Source: Angiostrongylus vasorum (taxonomy: Eukaryota > Nematoda > Chromadorea > Rhabditida > Metastrongylidae). From it: a stretch of 64,000 nt of DNA. Within the stretch, counting starts at the first letter, position 1. The number at the start of each line of letters is the position of its first letter. The translations under genes were made by a program, and so were the position numbers. Positions 44,622 to 54,831 of the stretch are shown piece by piece. The notes beneath the pieces are model-generated. The model did not search any database, was not told where the DNA came from, and saw only the letters and a program-made list of their open reading frames with translations. The DNA lies in NCBI GenBank assembly GCA_018806985.1, contig JADANN010000302.1, positions 2,488,001-2,552,000 of the forward strand, written 5' to 3'.

Positions 44622-44704
44622 ACTGTTGTATTGTATTGTGTTTTTCTGTGGAAGTAAATGTATGCTGTTTAACAACCTCGCGATTGCTGAACAAGAAAAC
44701 GACG

Positions 44705-46152
44705 CAGTGTCTTAATTGTTCAATCTTTAGGTGGTCTGAAGAATACTTTGCACAAATTTGAGGGTTAGTCATGGGGGCAGCGTTTTGCACCAAACCTTTC
44801 CATCGCTTTCATGTCTAAGGTGGAAGGTCGCGTTCTTGAACGACGACCCTTACTCTACTGTCGATACTTAGACGACTGTTTCATCGTCTGTTCCACACAA
44901 GCACAGATGGATGAGTGCTTTGAACTGTTAAACCGACAGTCAGAGTATATAAAATTTACACGAGAAAAACCAACCGAAAACTGGCTTCCATTCTTAAACA
45001 TCCAAATAAAGCTCTCAGAAAGTGGCTGTATAACAAAATGGTATAGTAAGCCAAGTAGTAAAAAATATACTTGCTCACTACCTCTCCTCTCATCCTTCAC
45101 TCTTATCAAAAACATATACCGTACGGCTAAAGATGTGTGTACAGGAGAAGAGGAAAAAGAAGGAAACATACGACGTGGCACGAAAAATAGCCATTTCCAA
45201 TGGCTAGGAAGCAAAAAGCCACTCGGGTCAGACCAGAATGTAGGCCTGTTCCACAAAATAAGAATATTTCAAACCTAAGTAAGATGCCTTTCAAATACCT
45301 TCCATCCCAAGCGAAATAGGTTACGCCATTAAGAGATGCTTAAGAAAAAGTGGTCTTGAAAGTTATGCGGCGGTTATTGACTTCCACCCAATATCCCTAC
45401 ACCGTCAGTTAGTTCGCAACTGTCTCTTTGATCGTTTGTGCAGCTCAGAAAGCTGTATGATCTTTCCTAACGGGAGAGACGGGGATTGCATGAGTTCAGG
45501 TGCAATGTACCTGATCTTATGTAAGGTAAGTCTTGACGTATACAGAGGGAAACGAGTAAAGCACTTTGTGTCCCCATAAAAGAACATCTAGATGGGAAAG
45601 TAAAAAATTCGTCAAAACACTCCTCTAGGGTACGCAGGGAGCACAAAAAGCACAACGGCGATGATTTTAAAGTGAATGTGCGGATTTTAGCGCAGGAATC
45701 GAAAACATCAACGCGCAAAACTCTTGAGGCGTTTTGGATAATTTTCAAAAATCCAAAGATGAACCGGAAAGACGAATGCCTCACTACCACACGTGACCTG
45801 GCGCCCTATTTCAAAAATGATATTTTGACCCCTGAGTGTGCCTCGCTCGCCACCCCACGTGAACAACGCGTGGGTCATTCCAACTCGTAACATCACAGTG
45901 AGTAACCTTCCTGATCAATATGGCGTCTAATTAAAAGTTTGATTTTCATTAATGCTTTAGTCTTTCTTTCCACCGGATAATTAGAGTATTCTAATATAAA
46001 ATACGTTCAGGCTTTGAGGAACGCGAAATCGCCGAAGCGTCAGCCATCGACCAACAACACCAGGAACAACGACAACGACAACGAAGTCCTTTACCAACAT
46101 CACATCAGCTAAAGAAGATCAATTGATAAGATCATATAAATAAATATATCGA
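44705..46152 (+). mobile_element. Type-2 PLE, main part
   Basis: Continues the element broken at 41291. The RT resumes mid-domain (CSIFRW, MSKVEGRVLERRPLLYCRYL then DDCFIVCSTQ, with YLDD as catalytic motif) and goes on to SEYIKFTREKPTENWLPFLN. The GIY-YIG part is decayed (45430-45895; FPNGRDGDCMSSGAMYLILC, KTLEAFWIIFKNPKM). A decayed ribozyme-like motif (46007-46044), a CAA/GAC repeat and a terminus near 46152 follow. Several stops. Confidence 0.82.
46007..46044 (+). ncRNA. Decayed ribozyme-like motif
   Basis: TTGAGGA replaces CTGAGGA and GAAGCGTC replaces GAAACGTC; the rest of the order is kept. Probably inactive. Confidence 0.4.
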
Positions 46153-46225
46153 TGTTTAACGAAGTCGAATGCATGGCGCATCCCTCAGGGATTGATCAAC
46201 GCCAGCAGCTTTGTCTTTTTTACTT
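46153..46225 (+). mobile_element. SINE-A, right part of the split copy
   Basis: Begins ATGTTTAACGAAGTCGAATG, continues CATGGCGCATCCCTCAGGGA and ends near CAGCTTTGTCTTTTT. This is exactly the SINE-A segment missing from 40782-40990. The joint sequences CGATGCCTAGTA and CGATGTTTAACG fit a mutated target duplication. Confidence 0.78.
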
Positions 46226-46404
46226 TATCAACATCGCCACCAAGACTCTGTGGATTGTAGGAAACACTCCTGATTTCGTTATTCAATATCTGTGAAAAGA
46301 AACCACTGGTTGACATCGATATGGCAAACCTCACATATGGAAGTATGGTCTTCTGATCTTGGATCGATCGTTTGCTTGTCTTTGTAGATTTATACGCCTA
46401 ATCT

Positions 46405-46715
46405 TACATCGGAGGGTAGCTAGCGCAGTGACAGTGATGTCGTGCACAACCAGAAGCGCTAATTAGCGCCAGGCGCAGCAAGCCTGTCCTTCCCTTCGAG
46501 ATCGGGAAGTTGGCAGTAGACTTATCAGTGATGAACTCAGTCCCTCCAACGCACATGGTAACACTTGCATGGTTATTCCACAAATTCATGGAGAACCGAC
46601 CCAACGTGTATTCAACGGTATTCGTGCAGACCAACACCCTTAAAGAGGAACCGAATCCACACTAAAAAAAAAGGAGACCTTCGTGAAGCGTGGATGTAAG
46701 GAAACGAAATTAAAA
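46405..46715 (+). mobile_element. SINE-B copy, diverged
   Basis: Head TAGCTAGCGCAGTGACAGTG, core GCAAGCCTGTCCTTCCCTTC, tail GACCTTCGTGAAGCGTGGAT and GTAAGGAAACGAAAT, as in the other B copies. Confidence 0.55.
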
Positions 46716-46719
46716 GACT

Positions 46720-47015
46720 GGTGCGAAGAAAGCGTAATGAAAAAAAGAAAGAGTTGTGGTGTGGATTAGGTGAAACTTAAGAAAAAAAAATCCAGTTTAG
46801 GACTAATTAGCATAAAGGACGAGTTTTCTAATGATTGTAATCTGCTTGAGCGCATATCTTGTGAAGTCGTTTTTGTTTTATGAACTTCAGCAGCATTCGA
46901 TGCTGAAAACGGCGGAGAAAGTTAATTTGTTGTCTACTTAAGACAGTCTTTTGTCTTAGTGACAGGACTTCTTCGAGAAGTCGAAAGTATTTTGCTTCTA
47001 CATCGTGTAACAGCG
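46720..47015. other. No supported feature
   Basis: Spacer. No repeat or exon recognised. Confidence 0.3.
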
Positions 47016-47019
47016 CCTA

Positions 47020-47160
47020 GGATCGACTTTCTATTAACCTCGGCATCGGAATATGAATGCATCGTCTTCTTTTTCAGCAATCGCGAGTTGTTCAACAACT
47101 TTGCTGAAAAAGAAAACGCATTCATTCTCCAATGCCGAGGTTAATAAAAAGTCGATCTTG
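47020..47160. repeat. Palindromic PLE terminal hook pair
   Basis: The hook GACTTTCTATTAACCTCGGC (47025-47044) with the adjoining end sequence up to TTTTTCAGCAATCGCGAG is followed at once by its reverse (TTGCTGAAAAAGAAAACGC to 47153). A near-perfect 130 bp inverted repeat made only of PLE ends. Confidence 0.7.
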
Positions 47161-47164
47161 AGAA

Positions 47165-48085
47165 ATGAATGTAATATTGTGAGCTAGAGAGAGCGATGCT
47201 CTAAAACGAACGGTTTGGCCGAAATAAAGTCCCGTTTATCCTGCCCTTCATCAGCGATGAAATAAGTGCAGCGATGAAGCGATGATTAAGAAGGGCAGAT
47301 CTAGAGGAATCGGTAGCGATAATTGAAATACCACCGAATACTCTTCGTCGTCGATTAGTTCGTAAACACCTATACGATGGTCTATGTGAAACAGAAGAAC
47401 TGCGCAATTTGTCCTCATGGCAGGGACGGTGACTGCATGAGTTCAGATACGATATACCTGATCTCTTGTGGTACTTGCGGAGACGAATATATTGGCGAAA
47501 CGGGCAGACCTTTATGTATCCGCATAAAAGAACACCTAGATGGCAAACGAAAAGCATGACAAGGCACTCCACTACGGATGCATAGGAAACAAAAGCATAG
47601 CAGAGACGATTTTGATATGAAAGTCGCTATCCTCGCACGCGATCCTAAAACACCAACGCGCAAACTCCTCGAGGTTTTTTGGATAAATGATAGGGCTCCT
47701 ATAATGAATAGCAGGGAAGAATGCCTCGAGATCACACGTGATCTCGCCCCGTACCCCTCGTATCGCTGGTTGATGTGGGGAGGTGCAGTCGTCAACCATA
47801 TGCGACTCTGAGCGGCTGTTCTTTGTCGGTGGAAGACAGGTGAAAAAAGCGGTGGCCTTTTCGAGAAGCCATAGATCTTGTAATTATCGTGCGGATTTTC
47901 ATCTTTCTGTTTATGCTATTGAAGCATTTGACCTAGAGCGTATTAGTGTACCCTTCCAGGCTCTGAAAAAAGGCGATTCTGCCGAAACGTCAGCCACGGT
48001 TGTGTTGTGTGTGTGTGTTATTGCATGGAAGTAAACGTATGCTGTTTGACAACCTGGCGACTGCTGAGAGAGAAAACGACGAATT
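47165..48085 (+). mobile_element. Type-1 PLE, 5'-truncated
   Basis: Starts in the connector (CGTTTATCCTGCCCTTCATC), then the zinc-like CAICPHGRDGDC and the nuclease core TIYLISCGTCGDEYIGETGR and PLCIRIKEHLDGKRK, a frameshift, RKLLEVFWINDRAP, 3' UTR and a ribozyme-like motif. It ends near GAGAGAGAAAACGACG. The GIY-YIG core is better preserved than in the copy at 42383. Confidence 0.82.
47956..47995 (+). ncRNA. Hammerhead-ribozyme-like motif
   Basis: CCAGGCT, CTGAAAA, hairpin AAGGCGATTCTGCC, GAAACGTC, AGCC. The G of CTGANGA is lost, which should abolish cleavage. Confidence 0.45.
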
Positions 48086-48094
48086 TATGTGTTA

Positions 48095-48300
48095 GAGCTT
48101 TTTGCAATCCAACTTTCATTGCAATAAAGTCTTCTTCGGCTAACGTTTCGGTGTTTTCACTTCCTTCTGAGCCAGATAGATTAGAATCGTTTGTCAACAC
48201 CCTTCCATTCTTGCGAGGTGATGTCATTGTGGGTCTTCAAAGGCGCCGAAATATTAGCTGAATAAAGTTTTTTTAAATCGATCTCGTGTTAAGTTCGCAT
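48095..48300. repeat. Type-3 inverted-repeat element
   Basis: The right end GCCGAAATATTAGCTGAATA mirrors the left end (CTTCGGCTAACGTTTCGGTG). Same family as 35195-35437. The left end carries TTAGCC next to GAAACGTT on the minus strand, ribozyme-like. Directly abuts the type-1 PLE. Confidence 0.5.
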
Positions 48301-48394
48301 TCAGGGTATAATAGACATTAGAGCTTATAGCTATAAAAGGACAGAGAAGTTAGAAAGAGGTGCTTACATGGGAACCATTAATCATCTGATTTAG

Positions 48395-48655
48395 TGGTGG
48401 GATACAACCACAACAATGCTGAGATATTCGCAAGATTATCAATTTTGTTCAGCGCAGATTTGTGCTCGCTAGATAATCCTGCCGACGAGTGATTGCTGAT
48501 GACAGCGTTAGGTGGAAAACTAGCTGAGAGAAACGCAGGAGAAGGGTGTCCGTGGTGCCGTGTGTAATGGGCGAGCCCTCTGAAAAAGGTAAACGTGGTT
48601 CAATCTGGCCCAAAGTCTAAGATTTGCGAATATCTCGGGCATCGCTGTAGCGCCT
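48395..48655 (+). repeat. Family C element, diverged arm
   Basis: ATGCTGAGATATTCGCAAGA, GATTGCTGATGACAG, GTAAACGTGGTTCAATCTGG, GATTTGCGAATATCTCGGGC: the C arm order with many substitutions. Confidence 0.5.
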
Positions 48656-49550
48656 TAGTTGCTAAATCTTCAGGTAGTCAGAAAGATATTTTGCACAAAT
48701 GAAAACGTTGGCCATATGATAGCGATTAGCACCAAACCTTTCCATCGCTTTCATGTCTAAGGTGGAAGGTCCCGTTCTTGAGCGACGACCCTGTCGCTGT
48801 TTCCTTGTCTGTTCCACACAAGAACAGATGGATGAGTGCTTTAGAATTGTTAAAGAGACAGTCAGAACATATAAAATCTACACGGGAAAAACCAAGCGAG
48901 AACTGGCTTCCATTCTTAAACATCCAAATAAAGCTTTCAGAAAGTGGCTATATAACAAAATGGTATCGTAAGCCAAGTAGTGAAAATATACTTGCTCACT
49001 ACCTCTCCTCTCATCCTTCGCAGGTGAAAAAAGCACTTATCAAAAAACATATACCGTACGACTAAAAATGTGTGCGCAAGAGAAGAGGAAAGGAAGGAAT
49101 CGTTAAATTTGGTACGAAAAATAGCCATTTCCAATGGTCACGAAACAGAAGCCACTCGGCTCAGTCAAAAGGAAGAATTGCTCCCCAAAATATTTCGGAC
49201 GTAAGTAAGATCCCTTTTCAGCTACCCTCAATGGCGATGATTTTGAAGTGACTGTGCGGATTTTAGCGCAGGAATCGAAAACATCAACGCGCAAAACTCT
49301 TGAGACGTTTTGGATAAATTTCAAAAATTCAGAGACGGACCGGAAAGAAGAATGCTTCACTATCACACGTGACCTGGCACCCTATTTCAAAATGGCATTT
49401 TTGACCCCTAGGTGTATCTCGCTCGTGACCCCCACGTGAACAACGCTTGGGCCGGTCCCACTTGTAACATCACGGTGAGCAGCTTTTCTGATCAATATGG
49501 CGTCTATTTAAAAGTTCAATCTTCATTAATACTTTAGCTTTTTTCCACCC
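48656..49550 (+). mobile_element. Type-2 PLE, left part before a SINE-B
   Basis: RT fragment closely similar to the copy at 44705 (MSKVEGPVLERRP, then a deletion that removes the YLDD region, then PSENWLPFLNIQIKLSESGY and ITKWYRKPS). The GIY-YIG tail is decayed (KTLETFWINFKNS). The connector and zinc-like part are deleted. The sequence is interrupted at 49550 by a SINE-B and resumes at 49986. Confidence 0.8.
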
Positions 49551-49563
49551 AATTGTTGCTATT

Positions 49564-49972
49564 ATTTTTTATTCTTTGTTTTATTTTATTTGACCCGTCT
49601 TTACGGCTACTGTGCGGATCCCAGCGCTTCTCACACATCCAATTCGTTTCCTCGCATCCATTGTCCACGAAGATCTTCCAGGTTTTCTATGTATGGCTTC
49701 GGTTGTTGCTTGACGATTTTCATTTCATCTTGAATATCGTAGAAAGCTGGTCGAGCAATTCTCCCTGGATTCCTGAGATACCCGGGCTGGAGCATTCCTA
49801 ACTGGATTGCAGAGAGTGATCTTTTCCCAGAGAAGTGCGGTACCAATTCCCCGACCACGGTGGGATGAGAGGCTTGGTTGGGCCCTGAGGAGAATCGAAC
49901 TAGCGCCATGCTTTGATGATGGGCATCACTACCACTGTGCTATCCGCCCATAATCCCTAATTCCCTATCCCT
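49564..49972 (-). mobile_element. SINE-B copy inserted into a PLE
   Basis: Minus strand head GGCGGATAGCACAGTGGTAG (A-box), GCTAGTTCGATTCTCC (a very good B-box), body, tail TTCGTGGACAATGGATGCGA. The flanks AATTGTTGCTATT (49551-49563) and AATTATTGCTACT (49973-49985) are a 13 bp duplication with two mismatches. The uninterrupted PLE relative at 45960-46010 shows the pre-insertion state. Confidence 0.82.
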
Positions 49973-49985
49973 AATTATTGCTACT

Positions 49986-50185
49986 TTTTTTTAAAAAAAT
50001 ACGTCCAGGCTCTGAGGAAGGTGGAATCGTCGAAACGTCAGCCATCGACCAACAACACCAACTCCAACACCAACACCAACAACAACAACAACTATACCAA
50101 CCTCGCATCAGGTTAACAAGATCAGTTCATAAGAACGTGTAAATAAATATGGCGGTTATTTATGCCGTGGTTTATAGACAGTCGG
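49986..50185 (+). mobile_element. Type-2 PLE 3' end after the SINE-B
   Basis: Ribozyme-like motif, then a CAACAC/CAA repeat at 50050-50095, AAATAAATATGGCGG, and the complete hook in reverse (TGCCGTGGTTTATAGACAGT, 50163-50182). Confidence 0.8.
50004..50045 (+). ncRNA. Hammerhead-ribozyme-like motif
   Basis: CCAGGCT, CTGAGGA, hairpin AGGTGGAATCGTC, GAAACGTC, AGCCATC. Core boxes intact; helix II weaker than in the type-1 copies. Confidence 0.55.
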
Positions 50186-50630
50186 TCTTTTGAGTTTTTT
50201 CCCTACATTTTCCTACGTCTTCTCCTACTTACTGCGAAGACGAGGCGTTGAGAGATGTAACAACCGATTAGTCATTAAGGCATCATATGGATCGAAATTT
50301 GACTTCTCATTCCTTAATTTCCCTTCTTATCTCTCTCTCATTAATATAAACAGCAACATTCTGTATAAACGACATCAAAGGTTATCATTACGAGAAAGGA
50401 TATTTCCCAGTAACCATGTTGTATTTAGTGTCTTTACAACTCCTCTCAGTGAAAATCCCCCTAAAGTGTTCGTCACTAGCATGACACTGGATCTCGGCTG
50501 ACGTTGTGTGACCTCATTTCGGGCGACGAACAGAGACAGAAGACGAGAAAAAAAGCCAGGGGTAGGTAACGAAGTGAGAGATCTTACGAACCACCGCCAC
50601 CGTTACCGTGTCGACGTCGATATCGTCAAC

Positions 50631-53600
50631 ATGCGTCCATGCTGCTATTACTATTACTACTACTGCCGTTATATTTTAATAAGCACTATAGTGATTCATA
50701 CTGGCTATACTACTACAGGTAAGCGAACATGTTTGAACGTAATTCGGTTTCCAATCGATGCGCTCAAAAACATCTACATAAGAGATTTTTTCGATCTTAT
50801 TTTTTCTTCCTCTTAGAACTGCCTGAATCGTCGATAGCGCTTGTTCAATGATAGTAATACTCGTGTGAAACCCATTAAGGAGTCTATCTTACGAAATTTC
50901 TCATTATTATCTCAGCGTTCTTATTTACTTTGCATGCGTTTGTACCAGATTTCTACAACCATTTCCATTTCTTTTTAACTTAAGCGAAAGCTAAGGTATA
51001 ATAACGAGAATGGAAGCAGGTAACGCAGTGGTAAAGATGCCGTTCACGATGCGCAAGGTCCTGGTGCGTATAAAGCGTTTGGTGTTGATCAATGCCCGAG
51101 CGATGTGCTATGCAACTGATTCCACTCGTCATATAGCTGCGAATGCACATTTGGTCTGTACAACGACTAGTGAGATATACTGATCTATAAAATCAGTATT
51201 TTTATCCTCTAGGACAAGTCTCATACAAAAATTTGTATCTTCGAATGTAAGAAGGGCTGGATTAGCTGTGATGCAAGTTAGAACCCGCCACTAGGTGTGT
51301 TCCAGAGAACTTCAAGGAAAGCGCTACCCGTGCTCTAATATTTCAAACATATGAAATAAATGGGTCATAGTGGCGAAACGAAATATTAGGCCTCTATTAT
51401 CTTTAGGTTTCCAAAATGTTTTTCTTATTTGTTTTATTTTACATAACTCATCTTCCTATGTAATGTGGGTTTCTCAGCATTTCTTCCATTCCATTAGTTT
51501 TCTCGCCTCCATCATCCACGAAGGTCTTTGAACTTTTTTTTAAGGTGGATAGAGCTGCTGGCTGAGGATTTTCGTCTTCTTTATGAATGTCTTTAAATCT
51601 TAGTCGAGTCCTTTGTTCCTGGGCTCAGGGGATAGCTGGGCTAGTGCGTTCTAACTTGAGTTGCAGTGAGCGAACTTTTTTCCACCCATGTTCGGTGCTA
51701 CTTTCCTGGACCGGTGTGATGAGAGACTAGGTTAGCTGTTGAAGCACCATCGTGGCTCATGATGAGCGGCATCACTACCACTGCGCTATCCACCTCCCCC
51801 TTCAAAAAATAATCCTACAAAATAGTCAGTTCAGTGCTGTAAGCGTATTGAGAGTGTTTAAGAATTAGTCTGGACGAGCATATTAAAAACAGTAGTGATA
51901 ACGCTAGCAAAAATATTATTGGGAAACAAATGACTAGGAGCGAGGCAATAGTACTAATTAAAGTGATTTATCATAATTTATTAGTTGATTATTCAACCTT
52001 TATTGGTGATTTGAGTATTTGGACAAGTGATTAACCGATTTCTGTCCCCACGCTAGCAGAAGTGTTCTAAAAAACGAGGAAAGAAACCGATTAAGAAAAC
52101 AGGAAGCTATCAACTGTGTGTAACATTAAACAAACATGACATCCATTGTATGAATTTTCTGGTAGATTGGTCAGACTTAGTTCAATAGTATCTTAGCAGT
52201 ACTTTTTGTAATTGTGAAAAAACTGCAGAGTTAATCAGCATACCGAACGGCACGCTCTACATGCCGCCCAACGCCTTGCCTAACGATGAACTTGTTTCCG
52301 ACCTACCGATGCGAGTACTTGAGGTAGTGAATGATTGCAGAGTGTTTGCTTTAAAGTATTCCTTTTCTTTCATAGTGACAAAGTGTTCTACCCATGCATA
52401 CTTTCACAACAGCTCTAAAGTGGTTTTGCTTTTTGCTCCACCCTTTTTTTTCCGTTTTTGGTTCATTTTTTTCAAAACATTACTTCATTTCTTCTTCTTT
52501 GCATTGATTTCCAATAGATTCTTGAAGATCTTGCTTTCTTCTAAAAACGACTTTCTTTTCCCACTTGTGTGGTCACTTTTCATTGCTCTAGGATGGATCC
52601 GTTACTTAGCCATGTACTGCGTTCGTAAATGCTTAGAAAAGATTATGTATGAAAAAAAGGCGGGAATTCAAATCAGAGGATCGTCTTCTACGCTTCTGCT
52701 CTCTCTTTATGCGGCAGATCTACTGTACACGTATCACTGGTGGCATATTTTCCAAAAATAACTTCAGCAATTCTCAAAATTAAGCCATAAGCACTACTGT
52801 AAGCATCGAGTCTCATTGCGTTCATAATTTCGTGGTTTTTAAAGTTAATGCTATAAATTTATAATACGTGTGGTAAAGAGAGGTGACATGGGTGGTCAAG
52901 TGGTTAGAAGTGTCGCTTGGATCTTGTCGACCACGTAATATTTCTGGTTCGTTGTTGGCTTGGCTACTAATAATACCATCTCTCGGGTCGTCAAATTGTT
53001 TCCTCAATTATCTGATAGAGCCATCTCATTGGCTCAGAAGAATTAACTCGAAAAAGCCTCGAAAGGCGTTTGATGAAATTCATAGAGAAGATAGGCTTGT
53101 GAAGTCACAATGGAGCTCACGCACGATTCTTAGCACCATCCATGGTTGGGAAGGATCTACACACCCAGACAACTATGTTAACAGAGTGACCTCGGAGAGG
53201 CTTAGTTGACTCTAGGCAGAGTCGAATCGGGATCATGCGAATACTGAATGACATCGCTAGAACACGAATTTGTCAGTGGACTAGCGCCTTTTGTGAGTGC
53301 ATGTTATCCATTACACCGACTAATGCGACTAATCTCGAACTTGACTGTCGTGTTTGAGCATCTTGCGTCTTTAACATTCTTCAAAAAGATGACCATTATC
53401 ATGATTTGGCACCACCCAGCCTATGCAGTTGATGAGAGCGTGGTGGACTGTTGTGCAGTCGTTTGAAATAAGTTACCTACGGCGTCGTAGAACTCAACAC
53501 CAAAAGAGGAAATGCCAGCCATCCCAACAATACATGGTCCCTCACCTTAGTGCTAAAAGAAATTATCGGACAGAGAGAAAGAGAGAGAGTGAGAGCGATC

Positions 53601-54831
53601 TTTTTCAGAACTGTTCTTCACCGAATTGCAATCAACGATGGTGTTGTCAAACAAATAACTGATGATCATGTGATGAGAACAGTTAGCGATTTCTTGGATG
53701 ATACAAGCACGAAAAAGTGATGGTTCAGGCGTCTTCTTAAAAAACGGCGGAGCGTGTTTGTGTCCATCAGTTAATCAGATGTATCGGCAACTGAAAGTTA
53801 TTAGTGTAATAGCGATGATAAAATGGTGTATTACGTCGACCGTTCACCATCCCCGATAAGTTCTAAGCCATTTTCCCTGCAGGTTTTCTTCTCAATGTTG
53901 ACATAGGGGTGCAACCCACCTTCACGAAACTTCGTTGTCGTAGGTCTATACGAGTACGACTACAGCTGAAGGTATGGAGTCTTAAATATCGTCGTTAAAT
54001 CGGTGGACTCATTATCGGATTCGATGCAGTCACAAGGATCTCTCCAGTCCTGGATTAATTCGAATCCCAAGGTGCTCCACTTCGACCTGTGAAGATTGGT
54101 GAAGGGTTGCTGAGAAAACATGGGAAATAGCACTCTAGAACGGTTGGTTTACGATTCCAAGAAAGACCACGCCCGAATAACATTCAATATGTGGATGATG
54201 CGAGACGGTGACAGCTCCGAAAGTCGTGGCAGACATGTATCCGACAGCCTTCATGGCGCCTCCGAAATAACGAAGCGAATGGAAGTAGCGATGTGGTTTG
54301 AGCTATGCTTGAGGTATAATCTAATTCTGCACTGTAAAAAACAGCAAGCCCATTACCGCCCTAATTCGGCCACGTATTAGGAAAGCTTTATACTGGTATT
54401 TGCACTCTATTAATGCTTTCCTCGACAGCAAGCGTTACACCATGTAGAATTTTTCGCTAAGTGGGCCAAATTATCTCCTATAAAAGAGATAACGCTGCTA
54501 CGGATGACATTTGTTAACTAAATGACTAAATAAAGTGGTGGTCTCACATGTGATATCAAGTTGAGCCCGTATGCTGAGGGGGGATTGGAAATTATAATCA
54601 CAGTCATTTGCCCGTCAAATTTGACTCGCTGACGTTAATGTTTTTTTTGTAAACTACTAACTCTGCCGTATATGATTTCATTGAAGATCGACGAAGATAT
54701 CGTGTTATCACTGGACCCGCCGTCAGAGACGGTCGCCGTCTCGCCGCTTGTCGTCGGACCGAATTCGGCTTTCCATCTGCTACTCTTGAATCCTCAACAA
54801 CTGAAAAACAACGGCGGAGAAAAAACTGAAG
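50631..54831 (+). CDS. Cadherin-like gene exons 1-3 (tentative)
   Basis: Exon 1 (ATG 50631) gives MRPCCYYYYYYCRYILISTI and VIHTGYTTT, a plausible signal peptide, with donor ACAG|gtaagc in phase 1. Exon 2 (acceptor CTGCAG|AG) reads LISIPNGTLYMPPNALPNDE and LVSDLPMRVLE, donor GAG|gtagtg. Exon 3 reads IDEDIVLSLDPPSETVAVSP and PNSAFHLLLLNPQQL, donor GAAG|gtgaac. The phases 1, 0, 1 chain correctly, which is why I join them to the cadherin exons. The acceptor of exon 3 (CATTGAAG) is weak. They could instead belong to a separate small gene. Confidence 0.45.

Larger units (their letters stand above)
42383..44704 (+). mobile_element. Type-1 Penelope-like element, nearly full length
   Basis: The most complete PLE in the window: 5' segment, RT, linker, GIY-YIG domain, 3' UTR, ribozyme-like motif (44583-44621) and the terminal CTCGCGATTGCTGAACAAG. 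With its inverted partner it occupies 41292-44704 between a 13 bp duplication CAGTGTCTTAATT (41279-41291 and 44705-44717), so both arms inserted together. Confidence 0.88.

Noticed and set aside
49900..49955. Possible tRNA gene (good A and B boxes)
   Set aside because: No cloverleaf acceptor stem closes; it is the head of a SINE-B with a 13 bp duplication.
41000..50200. CRISPR-like or bacterial retron interpretation of the RT and repeats
   Set aside because: LIKTHK, the YVDD context and the C-terminal GIY-YIG are Penelope-like features, and the repeats are transposon ends rather than regularly spaced units.
52324..52761. Continuation of the frame after 52323 to 166 codons
   Set aside because: A good GT donor follows LEVV's GAG codon, and the rest is T-rich hydrophobic sequence with no domain; only 52229-52323 is proposed as exon.
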